Counted from the stretch's first letter, positions 10,887 to 23,883 are shown. The stretch: 64,000 bases of DNA from Parasponia andersonii (GCA_002914805.1 JXTB01000201.1:445146-509145), one strand, 5' to 3'. Notes: generated from the sequence alone by a model not told the origin. Program-made: numbers and translations.

Positions 10887-12161
10887 GGGGATTTCTACAA
10901 TAAGGAACCTAAAAACTTCTCTCACATTAGAGAACAAAATGCATCATTTTAATTGACTGTCAAATGAGATCTATAATAGATCTGATGGACCTTTAACTCA
11001 TTGACTCTACATAAAATATTATTTTAATTTAACTACGAAATAAAACCCTTATTCTACCTTTAGAAAAAAAAAATTAAAAAGCCCCTGCCTAACAATATCT
11101 TTTCAATTGGACTGTTGAATGAAAATTGCACCATTGGTTCAATTCCCCGATTGTCTGACCCTTCGGAATCAAAAATTTGCCTCAAAGTTTAGAACTCTGA
11201 AGATGGGACAACGATGTCGACTCCGATGATCGAAGAAGAGTATTATATGGGTATGATAACGAAGCTAATGTGTGACTTGGAGCAACTAGAGGCATTGGCT
11301 GTGAGAGGCATGAGCATGATATCTGTGATTCGTGAACCGTGCCGTGGTGGCGTATGTGAGGAGGCTGAATGAAGAGAATGATACACAACAACAATCTTGA
11401 TGGACAAAGAGAGAAGTGAGATCCACAAGGGTGATATCAGAGGCAAAAGCTTCGTCAAAGTAGAATTTCCACTTTTGTTTATAATTTGTGTATAATTATG
11501 TATACATGCATATAGTTTATTATATTTTGCAACAACAAGAATTTCTATTACTATTATAAAAAAATTTCTATTTGTATATATCTACATTTGTCTTCTTATC
11601 TCAAAATTAGAAATTAAATTACATATGTATTTGCAAGAGTCAATTACTGCCACTAATACTGTGCACAAAATTGGTTGAAATATTGTAACACAATAAACTC
11701 GTACAAATTAAAAAAAAAATTAGGAAAATAATTTCTTAATGTGTCTGGAAAGTTGGGCAAGAAGATTGCCTAGGTAAAGAAAATAAGATAACGAAATCAA
11801 AGATTTCTTCATTCTAGCAACTAATCAAATGAAATAATAAGAGAATATAAAGAGATTTTTATCGTGGGATTTGACGAGCTACAGGAACAAAAACCTATAT
11901 CCATGAGAACAATAATTTTCTGGAACTTCACTGAACATTGTCACTGGAGATGGAGGCATGGGATTTTTATTTATTAATTTTTTAAAAACTAGAACGAGGG
12001 TTTTTATTTAATAGTTCAATTGAAATAATATTTTGAGCAGAGATTAAATGAGGCAAGATCCATCATATATTTAAAAGACCTCATTTGACAGCCAATCTAA
12101 ATGACGTATTTTGTTTCCTAATATTAGGTAAGTTTTTGGGTTCCTCATTGTAGAACTCCCC
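10887..12161. mobile_element. non-autonomous Mutator-like element (MULE)
   Basis: Seen: inverted termini starting GGGGATTTCTACAATAAGG on the left and, reverse-complemented, GGGGAGTTCTACAATGAGG on the right. They are alignable for about 200 bp each (10,887-~11,085 and ~11,960-12,161) at roughly 75-80% by eye. The element is flanked by a perfect 9-bp direct repeat AAAAATATA (10,878-10,886 and 12,162-12,170). Long TIRs with a 9-bp duplication are the hallmark of Mutator superfamily elements. The ~0.9-kb interior has no transposase. A less AT-rich segment at 11,180-11,460 has an open plus-strand frame of about 50 codons (MSTPMIEEEYYMGM) I do not recognise; it could be captured host DNA. Confidence 0.85.
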
Positions 12162-12864
12162 AAAAATATATTTGTAATTTTATCTATAAATGTACTATAT
12201 ATTATATCGTTACTTGTTCATGCCATTCCCACTGTTGATATTAAATTTCAATAGAATGATGCAATTATCGATGACGTTTTTTTATAAAAAAATTCGATAT
12301 TTCGTTGTAAATTATTCCCATTAATTATATTTTCATTTCACGAATCAAATATCACAAAAAAGACAATAAATTCAAGCAAAACAAAAAAAGACACAAAATG
12401 TTTTTTTTTTTTCCAAATAAAAAGCCAACGCGCAACTTTCTTAACAGATAATATTGCGCCAATCGAGAGGCGCCAAGACGATGTGAAAGGCAAATAATAG
12501 AGAAAGATGACAAGATAGCCACAAATCACAATTCACAAAGAAGCTATTTGATCACGAGTCTCAGTTCAGTTGTGGATTGAACGCTTGTTGTTATCTCATC
12601 TGTTAGCATTAATGATTTTCTGTCGGTTTATACATCCGCACAGACACACGTATTTCCTTTGTGGGTCCCATTTGAGACCATTATAATGTGGGTGGTCCCC
12701 TGGCCACTGCCTCAGATATACGTGTCCCTCTCATGATCGTCCACATCAGAAATGACATTTCCCGACTCGATTCCCACTATTTGCTAGCTCATGCATGCAA
12801 TTGTTGCAAACATGACTAGATTGTCTCATACATCTACCCTTGTCCTTTCTATATTTTGCATATG

Positions 12865-12895
<31 letters not shown>

Positions 12896-13486
12896 ATATA
12901 GTAATGTGCAAATGTACATCGAAGAATTTCCATTACGCTAGCCGACATATGTATATATTTAAATTTTTTTAAAATTATTTGGATGAGTTTTTTAAAAATC
13001 TTCTTATATTTAAAAAATCCTTTTAAAGAAGCTTGGATTTATCTTTTTTTATAAAAATATCTTTTAATATTTTATTTTAGAAAGAAAAAATTATCCCAAA
13101 GAAACTTTAGTCTCTAAGCAAATATATAAAATTGGTACATGTTTTATTTTTCAGATGCGATAAACACGAATAGAACTAGCAAATAACCATTTCCTTTTCT
13201 CAAAATCTATACTACTATATTTGACATTATAATGTAACTTCACCAACTATAAACTATCTTAAGTGCTCTGCTCGAATCTAGGACAGCGTATAAACGGAAA
13301 TGAAGCAAATCTTACTGCTAATTATGTCTAAATTGTAGTTATGATATGGTGTTATACATTTAGGGGCAAATCATGTTTTATATCTAATGGAAGTGAAACT
13401 ACATGATTTGTTATGATTTTACACTTCACCATTTAATTTAATTTTATTATATACGATCAGCATATATATATATATATATATATATA

Positions 13487-13696
13487 GGTTGCCAATCCAA
13501 TAGATATTTTTTTTCTTTATCTATGGGTATCTAATGGTGATCCAATGGCTATAATAAAGTGAATGAAAAGACGTGCATTATTAATGTTCTTTCTCTCTTT
13601 ACTTTTTACAATAAAAAAATGTGCATACTAAATTTTCATTTGTTAAATTGATACCTATGCATAGCTAAAAAAAAAAATAATTACTGAATTGGTGCC

Positions 13697-13697
<1 letters not shown>
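13487..13697 (+). mobile_element. (TA)n-inserted MITE, copy 1
   Basis: A ~211-bp element embedded in TA dinucleotide tracts on both sides. The left end is GGTTGCCAATCCAATAGATA; the right end reversed is AGGCACCAATTCAGTAATTA, an imperfect TIR. It is homologous along its length to 32,817-33,058 (same strand) and 32,125-32,359 (opposite strand), sharing ATGGCTATAATAAAGT and ACTTTTTACAATAAAAAA. No coding capacity. Confidence 0.75.
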
Positions 13698-13728
<31 letters not shown>

Positions 13729-14344
13729 CTTCGACCTAAAATAACGTATAGGTTCCCAATTTAATTTGGAAGAAGTAGACTCTTACACTTTTTTCATGCA
13801 TATTTAGAAAGATACCTGGTTTTGCTTTTTAATAAATTCATATCCGTTTTTACATCAAAAACAAAATGTGTAGCACAAGTATTTTAGACATAAAATGTGT
13901 ACTATGCATAAAATGTCTACCTATAAAAAAGTTTTATAACTTACATATAAATTTATATTAGACGGAATATATATTGAATAATGAGTCTGAAACCAATGAA
14001 AATTGGGTCGGTACTGGGCCTATATTTCTAATTAAATTTTTGTTTTCTTGTCACCTTCTTCTTTAACATATACCCAAATATTTTCAAAATATAAGCTATA
14101 AATATTTATCATTCCCAATGATCAATTAATTAGTTAGCGAGGTAGATTAGTTTATATATAACGGATAGTCACACTTGATATCTTATATTTTGATGTTAAC
14201 CTTCAAATTTAAAATTTATGACACATTTATATATTTTTTTTTGGGTTAAACATCAATTCTGGTCATTAATTTTACCTAAATACCCTTTTAAACATTAAAA
14301 TATATATATTTAAAAAGTAATTAAAATTTTAAACTTATTCATAA

Positions 14345-14500
14345 GCATAATCTTAGGCTTAACTTGATTGATAACCATACTTACATCTACTACTGAGGTT
14401 TAGAGTTCAAATCTCTCATCCCCAATTCAACTGGTGAATTGTAAAGTGAAAAATCACATGACACGACAAGTAGCATTAAAAAATAATATCAATAAATAAA
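14345..14500 (+). repeat. possible tRNA-derived SINE
   Basis: A block with GAGTTCAAATCTC (box-B-like) some 50 bp after CTTAACTTGATTGATAA (box-A-like), ending in an A-rich tail. This is the layout of plant SINEs, but no target duplication was identified. Weak call. Confidence 0.3.
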
Positions 14501-15183
14501 AAAAATATTTGAACAATTATAAGATTTGAAATTAATTTAACTTTCAAAAATTTATTATTTTAGTTATTAAATTCAATTAACATATTAATAATACCCAAAA
14601 CATGAGGTTAAACAAAACAAATAATCAAAATACAAGCAATACAAAAATATTACTATCCATGTAATCTAATATACGTGAGTGCTAGTAATATATAGTGTCA
14701 CGTCATTCTTGTTCACTAATTAATTTCGTTATACCATCCCATGCAATTTTGTGTTCTTGACTTCTTTCCTTTTCCAAAACACCGATTCAATCGGGCGGTC
14801 CGGGAAGACAAACATGGTTCTCTCTTCAACAATCTATACATCCCTTACTAAGTACTTAAAGGGGAAAAAAAAAGAAAAAGAAAAAAAAGTGCTTCCCTAA
14901 AGGATTTTTTTTATTCCGTTTATGATGAAAGTAAAAGCTAAAAACTAACTTAAAGGAAAAAAAAAAAAAAAAACCTTAAAACTTGACTTTTTTAGGCTCT
15001 TTTGTAAATGTGATTGAATACGCGTTTTCGAATGCCTGAAATTTCTTTTTAGACAACTGACTACGAAAAAATATTATATATATATATATATGCACACATA
15101 TAAACAGATTTACCAAACAGACAAATACTAATTATCGTCGAAATTATTTCAGAATCACAATTAGACTGTAAAAGCATCTAAAT

Positions 15184-15935
15184 TACTATAAGAAAGAAGA
15201 TCTATAGTGATGACGTCTATAGTCGCCGCTATAGACTTTATTTATAGTGACGACAAACTCATTATCGTCGCAATTGAAGGTCAACAGAAAAAAATTGACC
15301 TAAATTACTATAGTGACGACAAAAATTAGTGGCAATATGAAATTATTGTCGCTGTAGACTATACGGAAAAATGTGCCCTCATACAGTAATTTATTTACCC
15401 ACAAGAAAGTAGACACCTTCTAGGGGATAGTGAAAATATCAGACATTATAACGTCGATATATGTCATCGTTATAAAATTTTTTATAATTTTTTATAATTT
15501 AAAATAGGAATTAATTAATAAAAAAAAAGATAAAAATTCTATAGTGACAACAAAGTGTCGCTGTTATAGCTCAACCCGAAATTTTGGGCGGACAATTAGT
15601 GACCGCCGAAATTTGACCCGAAAAAAAATTAAAATTAAAGTTGTGTCGTCGAGGCTATAGTGATGACATTTTGCATTTATAGCGGTGACAAATGTTACTG
15701 TTATAGGTCCTAGAACATAAAAATCTACAGATCATCTTCTTCTTCTATTTTTTCACAAACCATCATATGTCTCTCTTTCTCTCGCTTTCTAACCAGCTGG
15801 CACACTCTCACTCCTCATTCTCTCTCTCTCTCTCTATCTCAAGGTAATGATCTATCTCTCTCTCTTTCTCTATTTCTCTTATTTTGTCTCACTCACTCTC
15901 TCTCTCTCTCTCTCTAACTCTCTCTATCTTTCTCA
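15184..15935 (+). repeat. CACTA left subterminal region and CT tract
   Basis: Repeated short words of the type CTATAGTGACGAC in both orientations (about 15,205-15,715), the kind of subterminal motif bound by CACTA transposases. Then follows a CT-rich tract (15,756-15,935). The right arm has the reverse-complement equivalent: GA tract at 27,565-27,645 and AAAGTGGCGAC words at 27,700-28,205. The words differ between arms (TATAGTG against TAAAGTG). Confidence 0.7.
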
Positions 15936-16979
15936 ATGTGACTCCAGCATCACCGTCCACCTACACTGGCTCACCAATCAATTTTTTTTTCTGTTTTTTA
16001 AATATTTCTTTAGACTATTAAAAATATTTTTTTAAATTAATTATTTAGAATATTAAAAATAAGAATTAGATTATATTATTGTTATATTTATGTATTTATT
16101 AATAATATGCTAGTTTTATATAATAGTTAAAAATAATTAGGTTAGATTATTATTAAATTGTAGATATGTTTATATATTAGTTAAAAATATTAGGTTAGTT
16201 TATATTATTTAAATTGTGTAATATGATTTTGCTATATTAGATTTATGGTATGGTTAGATAATGTAGAATTATTTTGGATTTGTGATATGGTGAGTTTATT
16301 TTGTTTTTAAGAATATTGTGAGATTTATTTGGATATATTAAATTATTTTTTAGATTATATTGTTTTGTGGTTAAATTGAGTATGTGAGATTAATGATTGT
16401 GTGAAAATGATATGAAAAAATTATATTTATAAGTAATTATTTTTTTAGCTTATGTTGTGTATTTAAATTTGGATTTATGTTAGATTAGATTAGAAATAAT
16501 AGAATTAGATTAATATGAATGTTATATTAGGGATATAATATAATGATAAATGATGAAATTAGATTAGATTAAATTTTGTAATTTAATTATAAACATGATC
16601 TAATAATAAAAATTAGGATAAAAATAAATAAATCATAATATGAATAATTAAATAAATTATTAATTTTATTTAAGTTAATAAGGTATAATAACAACAATAA
16701 TAATATGCCAAAATAAATAAACAGTAATAATAACTATTTAACACTTGTAGACAATAACTTATATATTTTAATTAATAATTAAATATTTAGTAAAAAGTAA
16801 TAAAATTTATCAATAAAGTTAGTAAAATGAGTAATTAAATAAAATTAGTAATTAAAATTTGATAATTAAGACTTGAGTATAAGGTAATAATAAATAAAAA
16901 GAAATTATAGAGTAAGATGAATTATATAATTAAATTCAAATAACTAATTTATAATAATATTTTTTAAGAAAGGGCATCA

Positions 16980-17285
16980 ACTCTCTTTTAAGATTAGCTA
17001 ATAATAATAATACTAATAATAATAATAACAATAATAATAATAATATTCATAATAATAATAATAAGAATAATGATAACATATGAAAATAAATAAGCTTAAA
17101 TAATAATAATAATAATAATAATAATACATAAAATAAATAAAAGGTAATAATAACTATATTATCACAATAATAATAATAATAATACATAAAAATAAATGAG
17201 CTTAAATAATAATAATAATAATACATGAAAATAAATAAACTTAAATAATAATAATAATACTTAAAAATAATTAAAAGGTAATAAT
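16980..17285. repeat. AAT/ATA-rich microsatellite region
   Basis: Runs of AAT and ATA trinucleotides separated by short blocks such as ACATAAAATAAATAA, themselves repeated several times. Low-complexity filler inside the left CACTA arm. Confidence 0.85.
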
Positions 17286-17289
17286 TAGT

Positions 17290-17640
17290 CCTTTAACTCA
17301 CAAAATGCCGAAAATTCTCCTAAAGTAATGAAATACCCAAAATGCTCTTAAAGTAACTAAAAAACTCATAAAATTAATAAATATAATAAAATACCCAAAA
17401 TACGCTTGTAGTAACTAAAAAACTCATGAAATTGATAAATATAATAAAGTACCCATATAATTTACGAAATACCCAAAATGCCCCTAGACTAATAAAATAC
17501 CTCAAATGCCCTTGTAGTAACTAAAAAACTCACAAAATTGATAAATACAATAAAATACCCATATAATTCACAAAATGCTCCTAGACTAATAAAATACCTA
17601 AAATACCTTTATAGTAAGTAAAGTACTCATACATATACTC
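17290..17640 (-). repeat. ~105-bp minisatellite, left array (inverted partner of 25,940-26,760)
   Basis: About three diverged units containing AAATACCCAAAATGC, ACTAAAAAACTCATAAAATT and ATAATAAAATACCCATATAA. The reverse complement matches the larger array in the right arm almost word for word (GAGTTTTTTAGTTACT, GGTATTTTATTATATTT). Confidence 0.85.
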
Positions 17641-18289
17641 TTAAAAAACCCAAAATTCCTTTCTTAAAACATAAACACTAGAATGGTAACGATATGTAAA
17701 CTAGTTTTGTATATTTTTTATCATAACAGTTAGAGTTATTCAATTGTGATGATCAAGACCATTCCAAACAACTTGACATGTCATGACAAAGGTTGTAGTC
17801 ACAATTATAATATATCAATTTATTTGTAAACATAGTGACTTTAATACATGTATGCATTATTTTAGTCAGAAAAGAAATTCCTATAGACCCGTTTAGGAGT
17901 TGATGAGAAATTATGTATCTCGATATCGATTCTTGAATTGTCCCATTTAGACAATTTGGGATTACACGTTATTTGTTGTCATTCACTTATAAATATTATT
18001 CTTTAGTCGATTTCTGATGGTATCTTCCTGTGTTCTCCGAGTGTGTACATATATGTACCACACTTAGGAGAACTATGGGGAAATGCTGCCGGACTTTCGG
18101 TGTGAACGAAACAATATTTGAGTGAATGATGAACCACATAACAAAGTAATTTTGAATGGAATAAGGCCTTACCCTTTAGAAGTTGAGAGATACGGTGGAT
18201 TTATAATATATTATAATCATACATATAATCTTTGATAGGAATTTCCAACTCATTTTGACATCAAATAGCAGGTACTACAAAAATATTTC

Positions 18290-20245
18290 AGTTGACTAGA
18301 GTTGGATACATTTAAGGAACCGTTTTCCTAAGGAATATTGGAATGGTGCAATGACGTTTCTTTATAGGGCAAAACGTTTTGTGAATGACTAAGGCAAAAT
18401 TCATTGTCCATGTAAAGAATGTCACAATGTGTTGCATAAGACACTAGATCTGGTAAAGATGCATATAATAACTCATGGATTCGATGTAGAATATACCAAT
18501 CGGACATTTCATGGAGAAGTTGATGATGTGGACATTCTGCAAAATAACCTGCATGGAGGTAATGTTGTAGTAGATGAGATGTTGAATGTAACTTCATAAG
18601 TCTATTTACTCATGATCTTGTTCATACTGATGTGAATATGAATGAAGATGTTGCAATGTCGTCTTCTATGTCTGCAGAACAATATGATGATTTGTTCTCC
18701 GAGGTTGAGTCAGACTTGTATCCTGGGTGCACACATTCCTCGGTATTGAATTTCTTGGCCAAACTTATGCATTTGAAAGTAATGCACAAATGGAGTAATA
18801 AATCATTTGATAGCATATTGAAATTATTGAAAGAGGCACTTCTAGTAGAGAACAAGCTACTGGGGTCATATTACGAGGCAAAAAAATTGATGTCTAAGTT
18901 GGAATTAGTGTACAAGTCAATTCATGTTTGCAAATATGATTGTGTTTTATTTTGAAAAAAAAATGCAAACGAAGAAAATTATCCTGTATGTGGGGTATGC
19001 CGTTGGGTTGATAAAAATATGAATGGTAAGAAAGTACCTCACAAAGTATTACGGTATTTCCCATTGACACTGCAGTTACAGCGATTGTAATGGTCGAGGC
19101 ATACTGCAGCAAGTAGAAGGTGGCACTATTCAGGTCATTCTAATGAAAAAGGGGTGTTAAGACATCTAGTTGATAAGGAAGCATGGAAAAAGTTTGATCA
19201 CAGATATTTTGAATTTGCCAAAGAACCAAGGAATGTATAATTAGGGTTAGCAGTAGACAGATTGAATCCATTTGGCAACATGAGTTTGTTTTACAGTGTG
19301 TGGCTAGTGGTATTGATGACTTATAACTTGCCACCATGGCTATGCATGAAGGAGTGTTATTTCATGATGTCGTTGTTAATTCCTGGTTCTCAATCTCCAA
19401 GGAAAGATATGGATATTTTTCTGAGGTCGTTGATTGAGGAGTTGAAACAATTATGGGTTGTCGAAATAGATTCTTGGGATGCCGCTAGTAATAGCACATT
19501 CAAAATGCGAGCTATGCTTTTGTAGACTGTTAGTGATTTCCTAGCCTGTAGTAGTTTATCTAGTTAGAGTGATCAAGGTTATAAAGCTTGTCTTACCTGT
19601 AATGAAGACACATCTTCATTGAGATTGAAGACTAAAACTTGTTATGTGGGTCACAGATGTTTCCTATCGACAAATCATTCAATGAGAAGAAGTAAAGAAT
19701 TTGACAGGAAACTGGAGAGAAGAAACCCTCCTCGGTGTTTCATTAATAAAGATATTTGCCAACGACTAAAATAATTTCCATATATATTGCCAGGTAAACA
19801 TCTAAGTTATGGAGGGGTTAAGAGGGAACGTGACAAAGACGAACTAAACTGGAGAAAGAAAAGTATCTTTTATGAGCTAGATTATTAGTTGTCATTATCT
19901 TTGAGGTACAATCTTGATATTATGCATATTGAAAAAAATATATGTGATAGTATTCTTGGCACAATATTGGGAATTGAAAGCAAATCAAAAGACACGATTC
20001 ATACCCAACGTGATTTAGCTGATATGAAAATAAGACGAGAGTTGCATCTGGATGAATTGGAAAACAAGTTGATTAAACCTCACGCACAATATACTCTCAC
20101 TACCGATGAACGACATAAATTTTGCCAATTTATTAAGTCGGTTAAGTTCCCCGATAACTTTGGAAGTAACATGCAGAGGAATGCAACTAATAATGACTCA
20201 AAAATAACTGGCTTGAAATCGTATAATTGTCCTGTTATTATGTAG
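18290..20245 (+). pseudogene. TNP2-type CACTA transposase (Transpos_assoc + Transposase_21)
   Basis: The transposase would bind element ends and catalyse excision. Plus-strand pieces in changing frames follow the family order. The first is the Transpos_assoc zinc motif at ~18,400 (GKIHCPCKECHNVLH, then THGFDVEYTN). Next is an open block at 18,632-18,955 (LYPGC, KWSNKSFDSILKLLKEAL, GSYYEAKKLMSKLEL). Then come VLRYFPLTLQLQRL at ~19,050, DRLNPFGNMS and YNLPPWLCMKE at ~19,260-19,350, and LLIPGSQSPRKDMD. After LNWRKKSIFYELDY the frame 19,889-20,245 gives LRYNLDIMHIEKNICDSILG, the best-conserved TNP2 motif. Many stops and frame changes (for example TAA before GKIHC, TAG at 19,523) make it a pseudogene. 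Confidence 0.88.
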
Positions 20246-20835
20246 CTTTATTGGCCATTGGCATAAGAACTTTTACAAATAAGGAAATATCGTCGACAAT
20301 CATTGAACTCTGTAATTTTTTCCAACAAATATATGCTAGGAGTCTGAGTAAGAAAGACTTAGAGAATTTCAAAGATGCCATAGTTCTTATTTTTTGCAAG
20401 CTTGAGCAGATATTTCTCCCTGCATTTTTTGATATCATGGTTCACTTAGTGATGCATTTGTCCGAAGAAGCATTACTTGGAGGACTTGTTCACTTCAGGT
20501 AGATGTATGTGTATGAGAGATATATAAAGAAGTTGAAGGACTATATTAGAAATCGAGCACATCCGGAGAGATCTATTGTTGAAGGTTATATTATTGATGA
20601 AGCATTAAAGTTTTGTTTAATGTATTTCTAAGGGATTGAGACGAAATTTAATCATCCTGATAGGAATGAGGATGCTATTGAGACTGGTTGTCAAAAACAA
20701 TTAAGTGTATTCCAATCTCAATGTCGTCCCATTAAAAAAAAGACTTATGTGTCACTTGATATACATTTTCGGAAGAGAGCTAACTAGTACATATTAAATA
20801 ATTGTCCGAAGATCCAGAAGTATTTGGAGTAAGCC
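20246..20835 (+). pseudogene. DUF4218 segment of CACTA transposase
   Basis: Directly continues the TNP2 gene. The frame 20,227-20,502 contains FFDIMVHLVMHLSEEALLGG, followed after a TAG (replacing Trp in HFRWMYVYER) by MYVYERYIKKLKDYIRN, RAHPERSIVEGYIIDEAL and GIETKFNHPDRNED. This is the characteristic DUF4218 signature found downstream of TNP2 in plant CACTA elements. Stops at ~20,502 and ~20,630 disable it. Confidence 0.87.
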
Positions 20836-21064
20836 CCAATAACCAATAAAATATTAAACTATTATGATATGGCATTATATTAAATTTTCACATTTTTCTT
20901 ATAATATAGTGAACACATGAAGGAGCTCCAACAAAACAATGAGCACAACCTTGATGAAATATAAAGACAACATTTTCTAACTTGGTTTTATATGAAGGTA
21001 TATAACTTATAATTCCAACCTTTGTATATAACACTTGTTTTCATTATTGTCTAATTTATATTTT

Positions 21065-21833
21065 AATTGAATTAACAGATGTATCAATTACGTCAAAATG
21101 GATCCCCTGAAATAACTGATAAGTTGTACTCATGGGCATCTGAGCCACATTTGCCATGTCTCATCTTATTCTACATGTATTGTAAATAAAACTCAATTCG
21201 TAACTCACACAAGAGATTCTAAACGATTGACTCAATACAGTAGTATATCTGTCCTTGGGACTAATGGGAATACATTTTACGGTCATTTAGAAGAAATTCA
21301 AGAGTTCAATTATATGGACACCTATTCTATTGTCTTCTTCAAGTGCAAATGGTTTGATACCAATCCTAGAAAGAAGAAGAAAAAAACATGACAAGTATAG
21401 CTATCAATTCTGAGTGGTATAAAGATGACCTATACATACTTGTTTCTTAAGCTAATATATTGATGATTTGTTGAATGGTTCAAACTAGAGAATTGTAGGA
21501 TACTTAAGTCATCGAGATAGACTGGATATTTAAGATAATGATATTGAGCTACTTGTTCTGCAAGATCACAACTCCTCAAATTTTATCCTAACTGTTGAAC
21601 TTGGCGAGTTGGAGTCCATTAGTTATATTCGTGGGAGTCAAAGTGAACATGTTCAAAATTGTGATGATGTTATTCATAATGTGGAAGAAGATGATTTTAT
21701 TGATAATAATGAACTTGACCATGATGACACAATGGATGATTATATAGAAGATAAAGAAGAATTGGAGATGGACGATAATAATGAAACTGATCAAGATAAA
21801 TATGAAGATTATATTGATAGCAATGATAATTAA
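21065..21833 (+). pseudogene. DUF4216 segment and acidic C-terminus of CACTA transposase
   Basis: At 21,270-21,380 the frame reads GNTFYGHLEEIQEF, then TYSIVFFKCKWFDTNP, matching the DUF4216 core (FYG..EEI.E, VVLFKC.WFD). The last block, open at 21,609-21,833, is strongly acidic (repeated Asp/Glu/Asn). Acidic tails are usual at the end of these proteins. Degenerate, with several stops between 21,380 and 21,600. Confidence 0.75.
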
Positions 21834-22109
21834 TATGAAAATATGATTAATTATGTATTTTATGATAATATTTGTTATATTGTCAATAAAATATATTTTT
21901 TATGAACATCATTTCTATATGCATTATATTATATTTATACTATTCATCAACATTATTTAGTTATAGCTACTATTGGGCCTACATATCATAGAGGAAATGC
22001 AGGTGGAGACCCTCACCAGACCCGTTTAGGATTCCTGCTCCGTAATAAATAAAAATACATACATTTATCATTCATTTCACTTGATTGATTACTAATATTT
22101 TTTTGATCA

Positions 22110-23660
22110 TTTATAGTGTCGATCAGTAAGAGAAAATGTTCAAATAACAGATCTTTGAACTTGTAGGAGAAGCTCGATTCCTTGGAGCTAGATCAACAAC
22201 TTTTGATCTCGTTTGATAAGACGGGAGCTATATGGAAAGCTGTTAAAGAGAAACAAAAATATTTTTCCCTTCTTATTAGAGTGCTCGTCAAGAAGAATAT
22301 AGAACCTTTTCACAAAAGTTGGGCAAAAGTTCTTGCTGAACAGTAGGCAAAAATAGAGCCTGGTGTCAATGTAAGAATTTTTTTTATTATTATATCATTG
22401 TATTTTATTGAAATTATTTTGGCTAAATACTTTTTTTTTGTTACAAAAGTACTTCCAATAGAAAGATGTTAGCAATGACGAGTTGCCTTGGGTATCCTAA
22501 GGCATTGACCACACCACTCAAGATATCTATAAGAACTAGAAGAATGAGCTTAGTGAACACTTCAACCTTAATGGCGGGGACAAGAACAGTCTTGACCTTC
22601 TCTATGCTCGTCATTCTATTCCTTTTGATATGACTCAGGAGGTTTGGAACAAGTGCGTCGATTATTTCAGTTCTGAGGAGTTTAGGGTTAGTATTTCATT
22701 TAATTTATCTTTTACTACATTAATTTTATAACTATTACATTATTAAATAATGACTTTAAAATAATGGACTATGTCTAGGAGGAATGCTATTAATAGGGGA
22801 TAGATGAAGTATGTTAATAAGTAGGGGCCTAAGTCTACTATCGCCAGTATATATGATATGGTAATCTTCTTACAACTTATTTCTTACTTTTATATTTTTT
22901 TATTGCTTTTGTTTATGTACTTTTCAAATTCAATGCACAGGAGAATCCTGAGACAGGAGAGACGTAATCGATCGCATAGAACAATCGACAGAGGTATATT
23001 GATCTTGTAATTGGCATGTGGCCTTCGAAGGAGGTTCAACAGAATTATGTGAGTAACTTATAAATTATTTGTATTCATTGATTATCTATTAATTTTACTT
23101 TTTTACTAACTTTTTTTCAACTATTTTTAGCTTAAGATGGTTAAGATTCGCACGACTCAGTTGTAGTCTCAAGCATCTTCATTTTCCTCCAGTTTTTCGA
23201 CACAATCTGCACCACCTCGTATTAATGAGACATTGACTACTGACGAGGTACTTGGAGAGAGTACAGGAGAAGAGTAGAACCGAAGCTCAAGGGAGCTACT
23301 AGTGCTTCTTCTACAGCATCTTCTCTACCATGGGATCCTCCTGTGGCCGACTCTGAGTTGCAAGACTTTTTAGCCAGACACAGAGTTATTTGGTAGTTAC
23401 CCACCAGCGTAAAGCAATTCACCTAGCACAGCATGATGCAGAGAGACAGTACTTCAATGAACAATTGCGTTACATATCTAGCACATTAGTGAGATTAATT
23501 CTAGGATTCCATATGTTCATTCAACCGCTTACTGCTCCTGTTATTCTTCCGATGCCCCCTCTCCCAGCCTACATTATCTCCGAGATTCCGATCTGAATCT
23601 TCTCCCCCGACTTCTGATACTCAAGACAATACAAATCAAGATGAGACTGACTTAGATAGC
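22110..23660 (+). pseudogene. Transposase_24-like gene (CACTA second gene), plus-strand copy
   Basis: Downstream of the TNP2 gene in the same direction. Exon-like pieces read IWKAVKEKQKYFSLL (22,230), NELSEHFNLNGGDKN and MTQEVWNKCVDYFSSEEFR (22,545-22,685), then after an AT-rich intron-like gap MSRRNAINRG and KSTIASIYDM (22,770-22,860), and later QQNYLKMVKIRTTQ with a Ser-rich tail. The W..C.DYF.S.EF..S..N segment resembles the plant Transposase_24 family, found with CACTA elements. Stops in several pieces. Confidence 0.55.
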
Positions 23661-23778
23661 TAGCTAGATAGTTCATTTTTTTTTCTTATTGAATACTTTT
23701 ATTAAAATTTTATTTTATGTGTGTTTTTTATATGGAATTAATTAAATAATTCCGATCTGAACCTCCTCCCCCGGCATC

Positions 23779-23883
23779 GCCGCTTTATGTTACTAAATTA
23801 ATTAAATAAAATTCACCATAAAGCGGCCACTTTAGGGCCCTTTTTTAATTAAATAATTAATTAATTTAGTAACCTAAAGTGGC
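23779..23883. repeat. imperfect palindrome between the two Transposase_24-like genes
   Basis: Arm 1 (23,779-23,808) starts GCCGCTTTATGTTACTAAAT; arm 2 ends ATTTAGTAACCTAAAGTGGC at 23,883, its near-perfect inverse. Between them is a further AAAGCGGCCACTTTA palindrome. AAAGCGGC and AAAGTGGC are the same words as in the right CACTA subterminal region. Confidence 0.8.

Larger units (their letters stand above)
12162..15183. other. spacer with promoter-like island, no gene seen
   Basis: Mostly AT-rich. At about 12,580-12,800 the base composition rises and words such as GTGGGTCCCATT and ATACGTGTCC appear, resembling plant proximal promoter DNA, but no ORF follows. A MITE (13,487-13,697) and a possible SINE (14,345-14,500) are listed separately. 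The rest is poly-A/T and TA-rich sequence. Confidence 0.55.

Noticed and set aside
14390-14430. Possible tRNA gene
   Set aside because: Only box-B-like sequence is present; no cloverleaf arms can be built. At best a SINE.
18328-18855. Minus-strand ORFs in the CACTA element
   Set aside because: The plus strand here encodes the TNP2 zinc motif CPCKEC and the KSFDSILKLLKEAL motif, so these are shadows.
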